Assembly (NCBI GenBank): GCA_029204225.1
Contig: CM055109.1
Location: forward strand, 21,632,317 to 21,696,316
DNA: 64,000 nt
Source: Diphasiastrum complanatum
Lineage: Eukaryota; Streptophyta; Lycopodiopsida; Lycopodiales; Lycopodiaceae
Reading direction: 5' to 3'
Within the stretch, counting starts at the first letter, position 1, and every line of letters begins with the position of its first letter. Made by a program: the position numbers and the translations under genes. Under the pieces are notes generated by a model. That model was not told the origin of the DNA. It ran no database searches and was given only the letters and a program-made list of their open reading frames with translations. This document shows, one piece after another, positions 38,090 through 48,010 of this stretch.

Positions 38090-39225
38090 GCAGGTATCAG
38101 ATGATCAAACATAGAACCAAAATAGGTTGCATCTGACCCTAGATCAGTGATAAAAATATGTAGGAAAAATCTTAATATAAAATAGTATCACCAAGGAGGA
38201 AATTGTGAAATTAATTTTCAACAACAATGTTGATGTTATTCATGTGTATGATGGAGCACTGCTACTATAGTAGTTGGCCACCGTACCAGATGTGATCTCC
38301 CAATTGGTTTTGTGATCATTTTTTGTAAAAAACAATGGCACACCACACTTAGTGGTGGCCACCCTTCCCTCCACCTTATACATACAAATTTAAAGCTTGT
38401 TTTTCACTTACGGTGTGTCTCCTCTTCAAAGAGGAAGATAGCCACCCTTCTACGTCTTGCTTAGAATCATGTCATGACTTTTTTACTCAAGAAGATAGGC
38501 GCACTACCTAAATGGTAGTAGGATCATTCTTTATGTCCTGTTTTCAGAATAATGATTGATTAATGCATAACATGTTTGCATATACTATCCAATCCATGCT
38601 TCAATCATATATCATGTTGTGAACATAAGTGATTAGCATGTATACACTCTTTTAGGGTTTGCTAAAATGAAACATATGTGTAAATGTATGTGATAACAAA
38701 AGACTTGCTGCATTAATGCTTGTTTAATAAACCTATGATTAGGGTTTCTAACAAGTGGATATGTAGAGCATGATTTACATAATGATATGAGTTATGCTTG
38801 CCCTTTCAAATAATAAAAAAATACGTTATAATTGTTATTAGATGAGTACATCCATGTAAACGTGATGTGGAATGCTATGCACGATGCCTAGAGTTGCTTG
38901 TAAATGTAGAATGATGTTGTCATAAGTTACAAGATTACTGGATAAACCAAATGTGGTTGCATTATGTAAGCTAGAATTATGATTAGGGTTCGGCTCTTGT
39001 AGGCTTGAATGGCTTGGATTTTCCCAAGCTTCATGGCATTTAGACTTCAAAAAATCTTTTAGAATTCAAGGGGCCAACATGGCACGGTTTCGTCCTGGTA
39101 CCCGGGGACGCTAAAGCTTGAGTAACTCCTTGTATGATGTGTAATATGTAATAGCTTCTTATGTATGTGAAATGCTAATCTGAACTTCATATGTTCATTA
39201 TACCCTTATACTAATCATTATGGTG
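38090..39225. other. Unassigned intergenic DNA
   Basis: No frame longer than 70 codons has any resemblance to a protein family. No repeat boundary was detected except that the (CT)n-tailed repeat seems to begin near 39,230. Confidence 0.4.
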
Positions 39226-39229
39226 TCTC

Positions 39230-39712
<483 letters not shown>

Positions 39713-39719
39713 ACTTAAT

Positions 39720-40109
39720 GCCTTCTTCCTTTGGTTGCATAAACCTGCTAGAGAGGTTGTCAAGTCCCACCTTGTCTTTCTGTTTATCCGACAATACATG
39801 ATTGATGCTGCCATTGAACTTTCCATAAACCCTACTGCTAAGCTCCTTGCACACCTTGGTGATGCCAAAAACGTTCGAGAAATTGAACGCCTTTTGAAAA
39901 AACCTAGCTTCTCTACCTTGCAAGACAAATACTTCCAGAATACTAGCAAAAAAATGGGTTCCTTCAATCTGAACAATCCAAGCTCAGTCATATCAGGCAG
40001 TGGAAATAACAGGAAGAGGAAGTACTTTCCAAACAAAGGCACAGAAGGGAAAAGCAGTGGTGGAAAGGGGGATCTTCCTATCAGAAAGCTGAACTTTTAC
40101 CGTGATTGA
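39720..40109 (+). pseudogene. Unrecognised coding-like terminal exon
   Basis: An open frame directly after the CT run encodes about 130 codons with normal protein composition: a helical section (FIRQYMIDAAIELSINPTAKLLAHLGD, then REIERLLKKPSFSTLQDKYF) and a basic, glycine/serine-rich tail (NNRKRKYFPNKG). It ends LNFYRD at a TGA at 40,107-40,109. The acceptor AG at TGCATAAACCTGCTAG (about 39,738-39,753) could start it as a last exon, with the CT run as part of the upstream intron. I do not know the family. It may be a transduplicated or orphaned 3' exon, since no partner exon was found. Confidence 0.4.
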
Positions 40110-40375
40110 TCCATGTGCAAGAAGACATAGAAGAAACAAGGATTTTGGAGGTCAGCAATACTGGTAGTTGACGACTAGTGGTAAAAGTGCATTAGTAGCA
40201 AAATCCAATAACCATCAAAGTAGCATAAACATGAAAATCCAAATAATATGAGAGAGATGAAGTGAGAGTAGAAGCAATGACATCCAATTTTTAAAATGGT
40301 AGACTCTTCATTTATCTAATCTTATAGAAGTGACTATTAGACCTATACTTTGATAACTATATGATTTTACCTACA
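40110..40375 (+). mobile_element. 3' portion of the 5' LTR of the host Copia element
   Basis: The sequence just before the primer-binding site ends TTTTACCTACA, an LTR-like CA end. The left LTR border was not found, and no second LTR is seen in the window because the 3' half of the host element is missing. Confidence 0.45.
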
Positions 40376-40499
40376 TGGTATCGGAGCAGGTTATATACTA
40401 CTCAATATCCTAAATACTAATAGTCTATCCAATTGTTTGGACCTTCTTAGATTGAGAGGAGCTAATAACTATCTTCATTCATTATTTCTACTTGTTATT

Positions 40500-41150
40500 A
40501 GTATCCACACATGAATTTCTCCAACAATTCACTGTCTTTCAAAAAACTGGATAGAACGAACTACCACATGTGAACGTCATCCTATCAGCTACAACAATCT
40601 TCTCATTAAAAATGTCAAAAAATGAATTGATGATTGATCATCTGAACAACTTCAAAAAATTGATTGAACAAATGGCTACAATAGGATCTATTTTCCAAGA
40701 TTCAAATGCAGTAATGACACTACTATCAAGCTTACTTGCTGCATATGGAATCTGGATAATGACAATGTCTACACAAGCTAAGATCACTCTTTCAAGAGTT
40801 ATACCAATGCTGCTACAAGAAGAAGCAAGAAGGAGAGATCCATCTACAACCAATACTAGCTCAGTGAATCAAGTCTTATTTTAAAATAAAGGCTTCAAAA
40901 AGTAACAAAAGAAGCATGATTTAGAAAAAGAACCATTAAAATTAGTAAAGAATGAAAGAGCAGATGATCTTCCAAGGCCAAAATAATCTGCAAGTACTAT
41001 AAGTGGACCAACCATGATATCAAAGATTGCAAAATCTTGAAATCCAAGAAGCAATAGCAGTAGAAGTATGGTGATCAATATTTCTTGGTACTTGGACTCT
41101 GGAGCTACACAACATATGACATTTCACAAGGAGTGTTTCTAGCAATATCA
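40500..41150 (+). pseudogene. Copia gag and protease of the host element
   Basis: Gag: NNFKKLIEQMATIGSIFQDSN, MTLLSSLLAAYGIW and LSRVIPMLLQEEARRR (UBN2). The zinc knuckle is damaged (CKYYKWTNHDIKDC, second Cys to Tyr). Protease: WYLDSGATQHMTFHKECF, with the Asp intact. Several stops and frameshifts separate the parts. Confidence 0.85.
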
Positions 41151-41449
41151 ACCAAATGTCACCAACAAGTTTGTCCATCTAGGTAATAGCAATGCACGCC
41201 AAATCATTCGTCAATGTATTGTTAAGTTCCATTTTCAAAATGTAGAAGTAAAGTCTATCTCTAATGTACTTTAGATTTCTAGTTTGTAAAAGAATTTGTT
41301 TTTTATTAGCAAGACAGCAGACTTAGGACATAGAGTTGAGTTTTCAAAATGATTCCTACAAAAATTAATGATACTTCTTTGAAGGTCATTGCACTCGGAA
41401 AGAGGCAAGATTACCTATATAAGTTGAGCGGAATCTATTATTTTGATGT

Positions 41450-43076
41450 CCAAGCTTTGAACTCATCCACCCCAAATAGTAAAATTTTACTTTGACATTA
41501 CATATTGGGTCACATTAACTACAATAGTATTTTGCACATGTGTAAGCAAAATCAGGCCTTGGCATTTTGCAAGTTTCTTTCTTGCTATGATTCAAAGATA
41601 ACACGTGGTGTGATACTTTTTTTATGCCACCGCTTGAATCTTTATTATTAGGAATTGTGATTTGGTGAATAGTTAAAAATCCCATAATGAAAACCCGAGT
41701 AAGGATGTTTTATTTTTTTAAGCCTCCAAAGATGACATGTTGGCGTGCTAGGAGATTTAGCCAAAAAAAAAAAAAATGCGGCTGAATTGCCTAGCCCACT
41801 AGCATGCTATCTTTGGAGGTTGCAATTTTTTTTAATATTTCACTTAGCACACTGGCATGCTCTATCTTTGAAGACTACAAAAAAAAATAAATTCTAACTA
41901 TTTCACTTAGCACGTCGATGTACTATGATTGGAGGTTGCAAAAAACATTCTAAAATAATGTTTTTACTCAAAATATGGTTCTCAAATGTGTCAAAATATC
42001 TTATTTATTTTATAATTTGAACTTTTCTACCTATCAAACCTGTAATGTATCCACAAAAATACAACTTAACATCTTAAAAGTGGATATTGTTCATGACAAT
42101 GATGGTTTGATACTTGAATTGCCATATAGATTACACAGTTTGGTCCTTGCATTATCACAAAGACTATACAATTTGTTTTACATGAGAAAGTTGAATGGTT
42201 GTGAATGATTCACATGATACAATGGCTCATGCTATCGCATCACAGCCTTTTGTGGTATTGAAAAATGAAAGCTGATTTTAAATATGTGACAAAAAAGAAA
42301 ATAATGAAAGTGGACACAACATAGAAAGAAGATGTGCAGAAATTGTCATGACACCCATCAAGAGACATTGAGAGGATTATTAGTATTATAGGTGGAGACA
42401 ACCAATGTCACTTCTAAAGTTGTCTTACATTAAGGTCCTCACAAGCAACGTGTTTGTTTACATTGAAATCCATGAACTCTTTTTGTATTTAGTCAGTATC
42501 TTCTTGTAGTTAGAGACAAAATGTAGTTAATATTACATGGCACACCATGTGCTACATAATCGGCGAACCATGAATAGAGTGAAACTCTCAAAACTTGCAA
42601 AAAAATTATTCGTAGATTGTCAAAACCTAGCAAAATCTAGTACATAATTTAGATCTCTCTAGCAATATAAATCATTCTTTAAGTGAAAATTGTATCTTCG
42701 GACAATATGCTAGGAAGCCATTTAGATTTGATCATGTACATACCCCAAAAGTTTTGCTTGATATTGTGGATAGTGACATTTGCAGCCCAATGCATACTCC
42801 ATCTTTAGGGAAAGCAAAATATTTTTTAACATTATCGATGACTATTCTAGGAGGTGTGCAGTTTACTTCTTAGAGCAAAAATCATAAACTTTTGAATACT
42901 TTAAGATGTTCAAAGCAAAATAAGAGACATAAACTTGCAAAAAGCTAAAGCTTCTTCAATTCCACGGTGAAGGAGAATATGTCTCTAATGAATTCAGAGA
43001 TTATTGTTGAGAAATGGTATCATCCATCAATTGACAACAACTTTTTTTACAATCGAATGGCATATAGTAGAAAGGA
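41450..43076 (+). pseudogene. Integrase N-terminal half of the host element
   Basis: HYILGHINYNSILHMCKQNQ is the GAG-pre-integrase. After the foldback insertion comes KPFRFDHVHTPKVLLDIVDSDIC, then the FIDDYSRR region in shifted frames and HGEGEYVSNEFRDYC (usual DNGGEY). The text stops exactly at the AAGGA target site, 43,072-43,076. Confidence 0.82.
41600..42650. repeat. Foldback-type insertion in the host integrase
   Basis: An imperfect hairpin at about 41,718-41,825 has arms around CCTCCAAAGAT...ATCTTTGGAGG, each with GCATGC/GCGTGC and CTAG motifs. It is followed by two more partial direct copies of the right arm: TTTCACTTAGCACACTGGCATG near 41,840 and TTTCACTTAGCACGTCGATG near 41,902. The rest is AT-rich without coding motifs. 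The insertion separates two contiguous parts of the Copia polyprotein. The exact ends and target duplication were not resolved. Confidence 0.5.
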
Positions 43077-43777
43077 TGTGAAAGTACTGTACTTTAGGAC
43101 CATAAATGGATCTACAAAAGATCCACAAGAGTGATTGGATGCTTGCTTAACAATCTATCAAAAAACTAGACACAAAAAAGTTGATCTAGATTGGCAATTT
43201 GACAAACAACAAGCATTAACAATCAAAAGCATTGATAAACATTGAATTCCGAGCCCACACGTGTGTACTACAGGCTGTAGTACGGCCTTCAACCTGAGAA
43301 ACAAGTAGAAATTGATTTGGTTTCATTTGGATCACAAAAACTCAATGTACATAGTGAACTAGCTTGAGATTGCCAATGAGCTCCAAAAATTTTCTATCTT
43401 CTCACTATGGAGAGAGGGAATACATAGCAAATTCGACTTCCTTCTTGAAGTTAGGTGGATTTCCAGCATGTAATAAGGAAGTTAACTCACTCTCCTTGAC
43501 CTAAAATGAAACCCTAGTCTATTTCCTAGAGTTATGCTTGGTAGGTAGCTAGTTGGTCAAATTTTCACCTTAAACTTAGGTGTAGGTCCTATAAAGTAGG
43601 GATGACCACCAAATAGACATGACCAACTCTCTTGACTTGACCTAACCTACATTAGGATGGGTTTCCCATGTACCATCATGGCCTCACATGTGTGGGACCC
43701 ACTTGTGTACTTAATTTACACTATTCTACATGGTTTTTGATCAAGCTAGATTTGCCAATTTTTGACAATTCTTCACA
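43077..43777 (-). mobile_element. 3' LTR of the gag-only element
   Basis: 701 bp. The promoter motif that reads TATATATT on the minus strand in the 5' LTR is TATGTATT here (43,420-43,427). Because U3 of a new copy comes from the 3' LTR, this change could weaken the promoter of any daughter element. Confidence 0.92.
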
Positions 43778-43788
43778 CTCCTCCTCAA

Positions 43789-44542
43789 ATTTAGCTTGAT
43801 CTATTTAAAACTCTCTTGATATATCAATGAAAGCTTTTAGAAGTGTCTAAAAAATCCAGCTACAAACAAGGAACTTTTGAGACTCCAATAGATAATGATG
43901 TCCATGAAGGATCTTTCACCACCTCTTAGAGGATCCCTTACAAGATATTCCATAAATGTCTCTATATACATGTAGCACACTTCAAAACTAAACATCATGC
44001 CAAGCCATGGATTCGAAGTCATTTTGTGCACTTGAAGATACATCAATGAAAATATTAAGTGCATAAATAATGTTGCCAAAGACAACTTGTCTTGCTTGAT
44101 CCATATGATTGAGCCTAGATGGCTCCATCTTGATACTCAAGATTCTTCTTGGATTCCTCGGGTCTTGAGCTTGATCCTCCACTTGACTTGACTCCAAAAC
44201 ATCAATGAATTGAATAATGTGTTGATCCAAAGGTGCTTCTTCAAGTTTACAAATCTTCCACTCTTGAAAGATGACATTTCCACCATTGACAAATTCTTTG
44301 GTTGAAAACAGGTAGATTCTACAATCTCTACTTGAAGAGCAAAACACTACCATTATTCCTATCATTGAAATAGGATAATCTTTGGTCCTTACATTGGAAT
44401 GATCATGCACAAAGCATGTGGACACAAAGATTTTCAAAGCAAATGATGTTTCATCTTTTATGACTCTATTCAAACTATTACAAAAATAGTTATCCAATGA
44501 AATTGCTTTATCAACAACAAATGTAGATTCAAAGCATCCCAT
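43789..44542 (-). pseudogene. Integrase C-terminal and linker remnant
   Basis: The frame 44,542-43,988 reads NRVIKDETSFALKIFVSTCFVHDHSNVRTKDY and then MVVFCSSSRDCRIYLFSTKEFVNGGNVIFQE. This is the Copia pattern for the end of integrase (KIFG.CFVH, VGYS..KGYR.Y, DV.F.E), well diverged. No RT follows; the sequence runs to the polypurine tract with no recognisable motif. Confidence 0.7.
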
Positions 44543-44610
44543 TTCATTGTCTTGTCATACAAAGTAATAAACACCATGGATCTTAAAGGTAAGAAACAAG
44601 TCACCTCATG

Positions 44611-46164
44611 TCAACTAATACTTTCCAAAAAGTATTCAAAGATAGTAGACTCTCCAATGCTCACCACCCTTGCAAGATGCACACTTGAATGGACAATTTG
44701 CATGCAATTTGATGACTCGGCCATTGTCATTGAGGACTCCCTTGGAACTCTCATGCTTTGAGGCTGATCCTCAATATCTTCCTCCTTTTGATGCTCCTCC
44801 TCAATGCAAGCAAGATCACACTTTGCCAAGATCTCCTTTTGAGTGATCTCCTCATTTGCCAAGCTCATTCTTTCAAAAGCAACACTAGCTTCCAACTTAA
44901 ACAATCTTCCATGCTTAAATCCCTTTGCAATGCAAACATCATTCTTCAAGATGAAACAAACACCATGCTTAAAGTGGACATCCAAACCACTTTCTAAGAG
45001 TAAACCAACACTAAGCATATTCTTGGTGATTGATGGTACATAAAGGACATTTTCTAGATCCATGCATTTTGAGGATTCTAGACACAAAGAGATGGTGCCA
45101 ACACCATCTATCCTACACTCTTCATCATTTGCAGTAAAGACAAACTTTTTAGCAGCATTGAAAGAGTGTAAGGTTGAGAAAAAGTCCTTTTCACAAGACA
45201 TGTGAGAGCTAGCCCCATTGTCGATCCACCAATTGTCTCTTGAATTGCTATTGCTTGTTGGTGAGGATGTAGATGCCATCAAGAATACATCTACTTCATC
45301 CTCCTCCTCCTTTGCAAGGTTTCCTTGTTTGTCCTCTTCCACTTGTGCTCTTAGCCTCTTGTAGCATTCAGATGCATAATGCCCCTTCCTTCCACAAAAG
45401 AAGCATTTTTGCTTTGACTTGTCCTTTGAGCTTGATGCATCATCCTCTTCTTTGGCCTCCTTTGGATGCTTCTTCTTTCCATTGGTCTTCTTTTTGCCCT
45501 TGAATGAGAAATTGGCTTTCTCATCACCATCTTGCAATGACAAGGAACTCATCCTAGATTTTGCATGGAGCATCCTACACTCTTCAGCCACTAATACACT
45601 ATGAAGTTTTTCTATAGTTGGCAAAGTGTCTTGGATGACAAAACTTTGGACCAAATTTGCAAAGTCATCTCCTAGACCATTAAGGACAATTCGTACAAGC
45701 TCTCCATCATGAATCTTCTCTCCAATGGAAGCCAACTTCCTTTTTAGAGACTTGATTCTGAGTACATAATCTTGTGCACTCTCCGCACTTCTTCTCATGC
45801 TTTGCAAAATTTGATTTCTAAGCATAAGAACTCTAGAAGTGTTGCTAGACTCATAGATTGATTTTAAAGACTCCCAAGCCTCTTTAGCATTAGTACAAGC
45901 TGATACTTCTCTCAACAAATCATTGCTCACTTTCATCTTCACACAATGAAGTGCAAGCCTAGATCTCTTCTTGTATCTAGCTAACTCATGTGCACCTAGA
46001 GGTTCATCTTCATCTTCAATCAAGAACTCATAAAGGTCTTGGAGCACTAAGAGTGACTCCATTCTAACCTTCCAAATAGCATAATATGTAGAATTCAACC
46101 TCTCACTAGCTTCTAGAAGGTATGCTCCAGCAGATCCCATCTTACTAGTGACTTCTACAAACAA
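44611..46164 (-). CDS. Gag-protease polyprotein of the gag-only element
   Basis: An uninterrupted 517-codon frame; a second Met (MGSAGAYLLEASERL), nine codons in, is the better start by comparison with Copia gags. Order: N-terminal ERLNSTYYAIWKVRMESLL, UBN2 (KEAWESLKSIYESSNTSRVL, SAQDYVLRIKSLKRKLASIGE), a Lys-rich linker and the knuckle CFFCGRKGHYASEC (residues about 253-266). The protease-like WWIDNGASSHMSCEKDFF follows, and then ENVLYVPSITKNMLSVGLL. The catalytic triad Asp-Ser/Thr-Gly reads Asp-Asn-Gly. The last 90 residues (ANEEITQKEILAKC onward) do not resemble any Copia domain. Such proteins assemble cytoplasmic virus-like particles. The open frame suggests recent or continuing selection. 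Confidence 0.88.
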   Translation of the reverse strand: MFVEVTSKMGSAGAYLLEASERLNSTYYAIWKVRMESLLVLQDLYEFLIEDEDEPLGAHELARYKKRSRLALHCVKMKVSNDLLREVSACTNAKEAWESLKSIYESSNTSRVLMLRNQILQSMRRSAESAQDYVLRIKSLKRKLASIGEKIHDGELVRIVLNGLGDDFANLVQSFVIQDTLPTIEKLHSVLVAEECRMLHAKSRMSSLSLQDGDEKANFSFKGKKKTNGKKKHPKEAKEEDDASSSKDKSKQKCFFCGRKGHYASECYKRLRAQVEEDKQGNLAKEEEDEVDVFLMASTSSPTSNSNSRDNWWIDNGASSHMSCEKDFFSTLHSFNAAKKFVFTANDEECRIDGVGTISLCLESSKCMDLENVLYVPSITKNMLSVGLLLESGLDVHFKHGVCFILKNDVCIAKGFKHGRLFKLEASVAFERMSLANEEITQKEILAKCDLACIEEEHQKEEDIEDQPQSMRVPRESSMTMAESSNCMQIVHSSVHLARVVSIGESTIFEYFLESIS

Positions 46165-46932
46165 GAGATAGATTTGATTGACTTAAAACTCACAAAGGTC
46201 TCACACTTGCAGTGTTTCACTCAAATTTGATTTCTAATCCAACAAATGAACTTATAATCACAGTTCTATCACTCCCTCACAAAGCTGGAATGAAGATAAG
46301 ATGAAATAAAAACTACTTTCAAACAAATCTTGCCAAGAAATGGATTTGATTGTCTCTAGAAACTCACTAAGGTCTCTCTCTTGTAGTTTTTCACTCAAAT
46401 TAGATTTCTAATCCAACAAATGGACTTATAATCTCAGTTCTAGCACTCCCTCACAAAGTTGGAATGAAGATAAGATGATGTGAAATCTACTTACAATCAA
46501 ATCTTGCCAATTTTGGCTATTTTTGGACAAAAAAATGACTTAATCTCTTTCTTCCTTTTTGGTGTACTTTCAAGACCTGTTTTTAACCTTAATAGGACTT
46601 GAACTCAGCCTAGATTAATTAGATTCCATGAAACAAATTCAAATCTAATCATTGGCAAATGATCTTGGTAGATATCCTAGGATCTCCACCAAAAATTACA
46701 CCAACAGCTCACAAATTGAATTTTTTTGGATCAAATGAATACCATGCATTAAATGCAGGTTCAGAGGTGCCCACACATGTGGACAGTACGGATTTGGACC
46801 CCTACCAAGTTTGGGATCAAATCTCCTCACCAAAATCAAGATTCTAGCTTGCCCTCTCAATACTAGTTTTTAGCACCGAAACTTGCTAAAAATGGATTTG
46901 CATTAGATCAATGGCTTACGCTCTTGTACTTG
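46165..46932 (-). other. Leader of the gag-only element
   Basis: Between primer-binding site and gag ATG lie about 770 bases without a frame. They include a direct duplication: the passage around TTTCACTCAAATTNGATTTCTAATCCAAC occurs at about 46,207 and 46,388. The leader would contain the packaging signal, but no structure was tested. Confidence 0.6.
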
Positions 46933-46944
46933 GCTCTGATACCA
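46933..46944 (-). other. Primer-binding site (initiator Met tRNA)
   Basis: Minus strand TGGTATCAGAGC, immediately next to the 5' LTR end (CTTTCACA). Confidence 0.93.
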
Positions 46945-47645
46945 TGTGAAAGTACTGTACTTTAGGACCATAAATGGATCTACAAAAGATCCACAAGAGT
47001 GATTGGATGCTTGCTTAACAATCTATCAAAAAACTAGACACAAAAAAGTTGATCTAGATTGGCAATTTGACAAACAACAAGCATTAACAATCAAAAGCAT
47101 TGATAAACATTGAAATCCGAGCCCACACGTGTGTACTACAGGCTTTAGTACGGCCTTCAACCTGAGAAACAAGTAGAAATTGATTTGGTTTCATTTGGAT
47201 CACAAAAACTCAATGTACATAGTGAACTAGCTTGAGATTGCCAATGAGCTCCAAAAATTTTCTATCTTCTCACTATGGAGAGAGGGAATATATAGCAAAT
47301 TCGACTTCCTTCTTGAAGTTAGGTGGATTTCCAGCATGTAATAAGGAAGTTAACTCACTCTCCTTGACCTAAAATGAAACCCTAGTCTATTTCCTAGAGT
47401 TATGCTTGGTAGGTAGCTAGTTGGTCAAATTTTCACCTTAAACTTAGGTGTAGGTCCTATAAAGTAGGGATGACCACCAAATAGACATGACCAACTCTCT
47501 TGACTTGACCTAACCTACATTAGGATGGGTTTCCCATGTACCATCATGGCCTCACATGTGTGGGACCCACTTGTGTACACGATTTACACTATTCTACATG
47601 GTTTTTGATCAAGCTAGATTTGCCAATTTTTGGCAATTCTTCACA
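46945..47645 (-). mobile_element. 5' LTR of the gag-only element
   Basis: 701 bp, with TATATATT on the minus strand (about 47,288-47,295) followed by a CT-rich stretch, the likely promoter and initiator. It abuts the duplicated AAGGA on the right and the primer-binding site on the left. Confidence 0.93.
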
Positions 47646-48010
47646 AAGGAAAAATAGAATTTTGTTAGAATGTGCCAAAGCCATGCTTGCGCGTGCTGAA
47701 AAAAAGTTGTTGCCATGATGACTGTGTTCATAATAGATGCACTACCAATAATTTGAACAATTTGACTCCCACTCAAGTTTGTACCAGACAAAAACCATTT
47801 TTCGAAAGTCTTGTACATGCATAGCTTATGCTCAAATTCCAAATGAGTTAGAAAGAAGCTAGATAATTTTAGCATCAAAATGGCCTTTGTTGGTCATTCA
47901 ACTATTGGTAAAACTTATAAGCTTTATAACTTTATTACAGGAAAGATTTTAATGAGCAAAGATGTCATCTTTTGTGAAGATCAATTTCCAGACCTTAAAG
48001 GTAAGAAAAA
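47646..48010 (+). pseudogene. Integrase C-terminal half of the host Copia element
   Basis: It resumes at the duplicated AAGGA: RKNRILLECAKAMLARAEKKLLP, then in another frame LTPTQVWYQTKTIF and MAFVGHSTIGKTYKLYNFITGKILMSKDVIFCED. It is contiguous in homology with the sequence left of the insertion, which confirms the nested insertion. Confidence 0.88.

Larger units (their letters stand above)
43077..47645 (-). mobile_element. Young gag-protease-only LTR element (TR-GAG-like)
   Basis: Two 701-bp LTRs, 43,077-43,777 and 46,945-47,645, differ at about seven positions by eye. They start and end TGTG...CACA and are flanked by the exact duplication AAGGA (43,072-43,076 and 47,646-47,650). On the minus strand the 5' LTR is the right one. 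The primer-binding site is 46,933-46,944 and the polypurine tract (TTGAGGAGGAG) is 43,778-43,788. The interior, about 3.2 kb, codes for gag plus protease and a remnant of the integrase C-terminus. The integrase core, RT and RNase H are absent. It would depend on a relative for copying. Confidence 0.93.
40376..48010 (+). mobile_element. Old Copia element, interrupted by two insertions
   Basis: A primer-binding site (TGGTATCGGAGC, 40,376-40,387) is followed by gag, protease (about 41,090), GAG-pre-integrase (about 41,480) and the integrase core (about 42,660-43,076). Integrase resumes at 47,646 (RKNRILLECAKAMLARAEKK) and ends with MAFVGHSTIGKTYKLYNFITGKILMSKDVIFCEDQFPDL at about 48,000. Two insertions split it: a foldback-like repeat at about 41,600-42,650 and the young minus-strand element 43,077-47,645. 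RT and RNase H are not found downstream. Confidence 0.85.

Noticed and set aside
44552-45604. Plus-strand frames of 60-79 codons
   Set aside because: They are antisense shadows of the minus-strand gag-protease frame.
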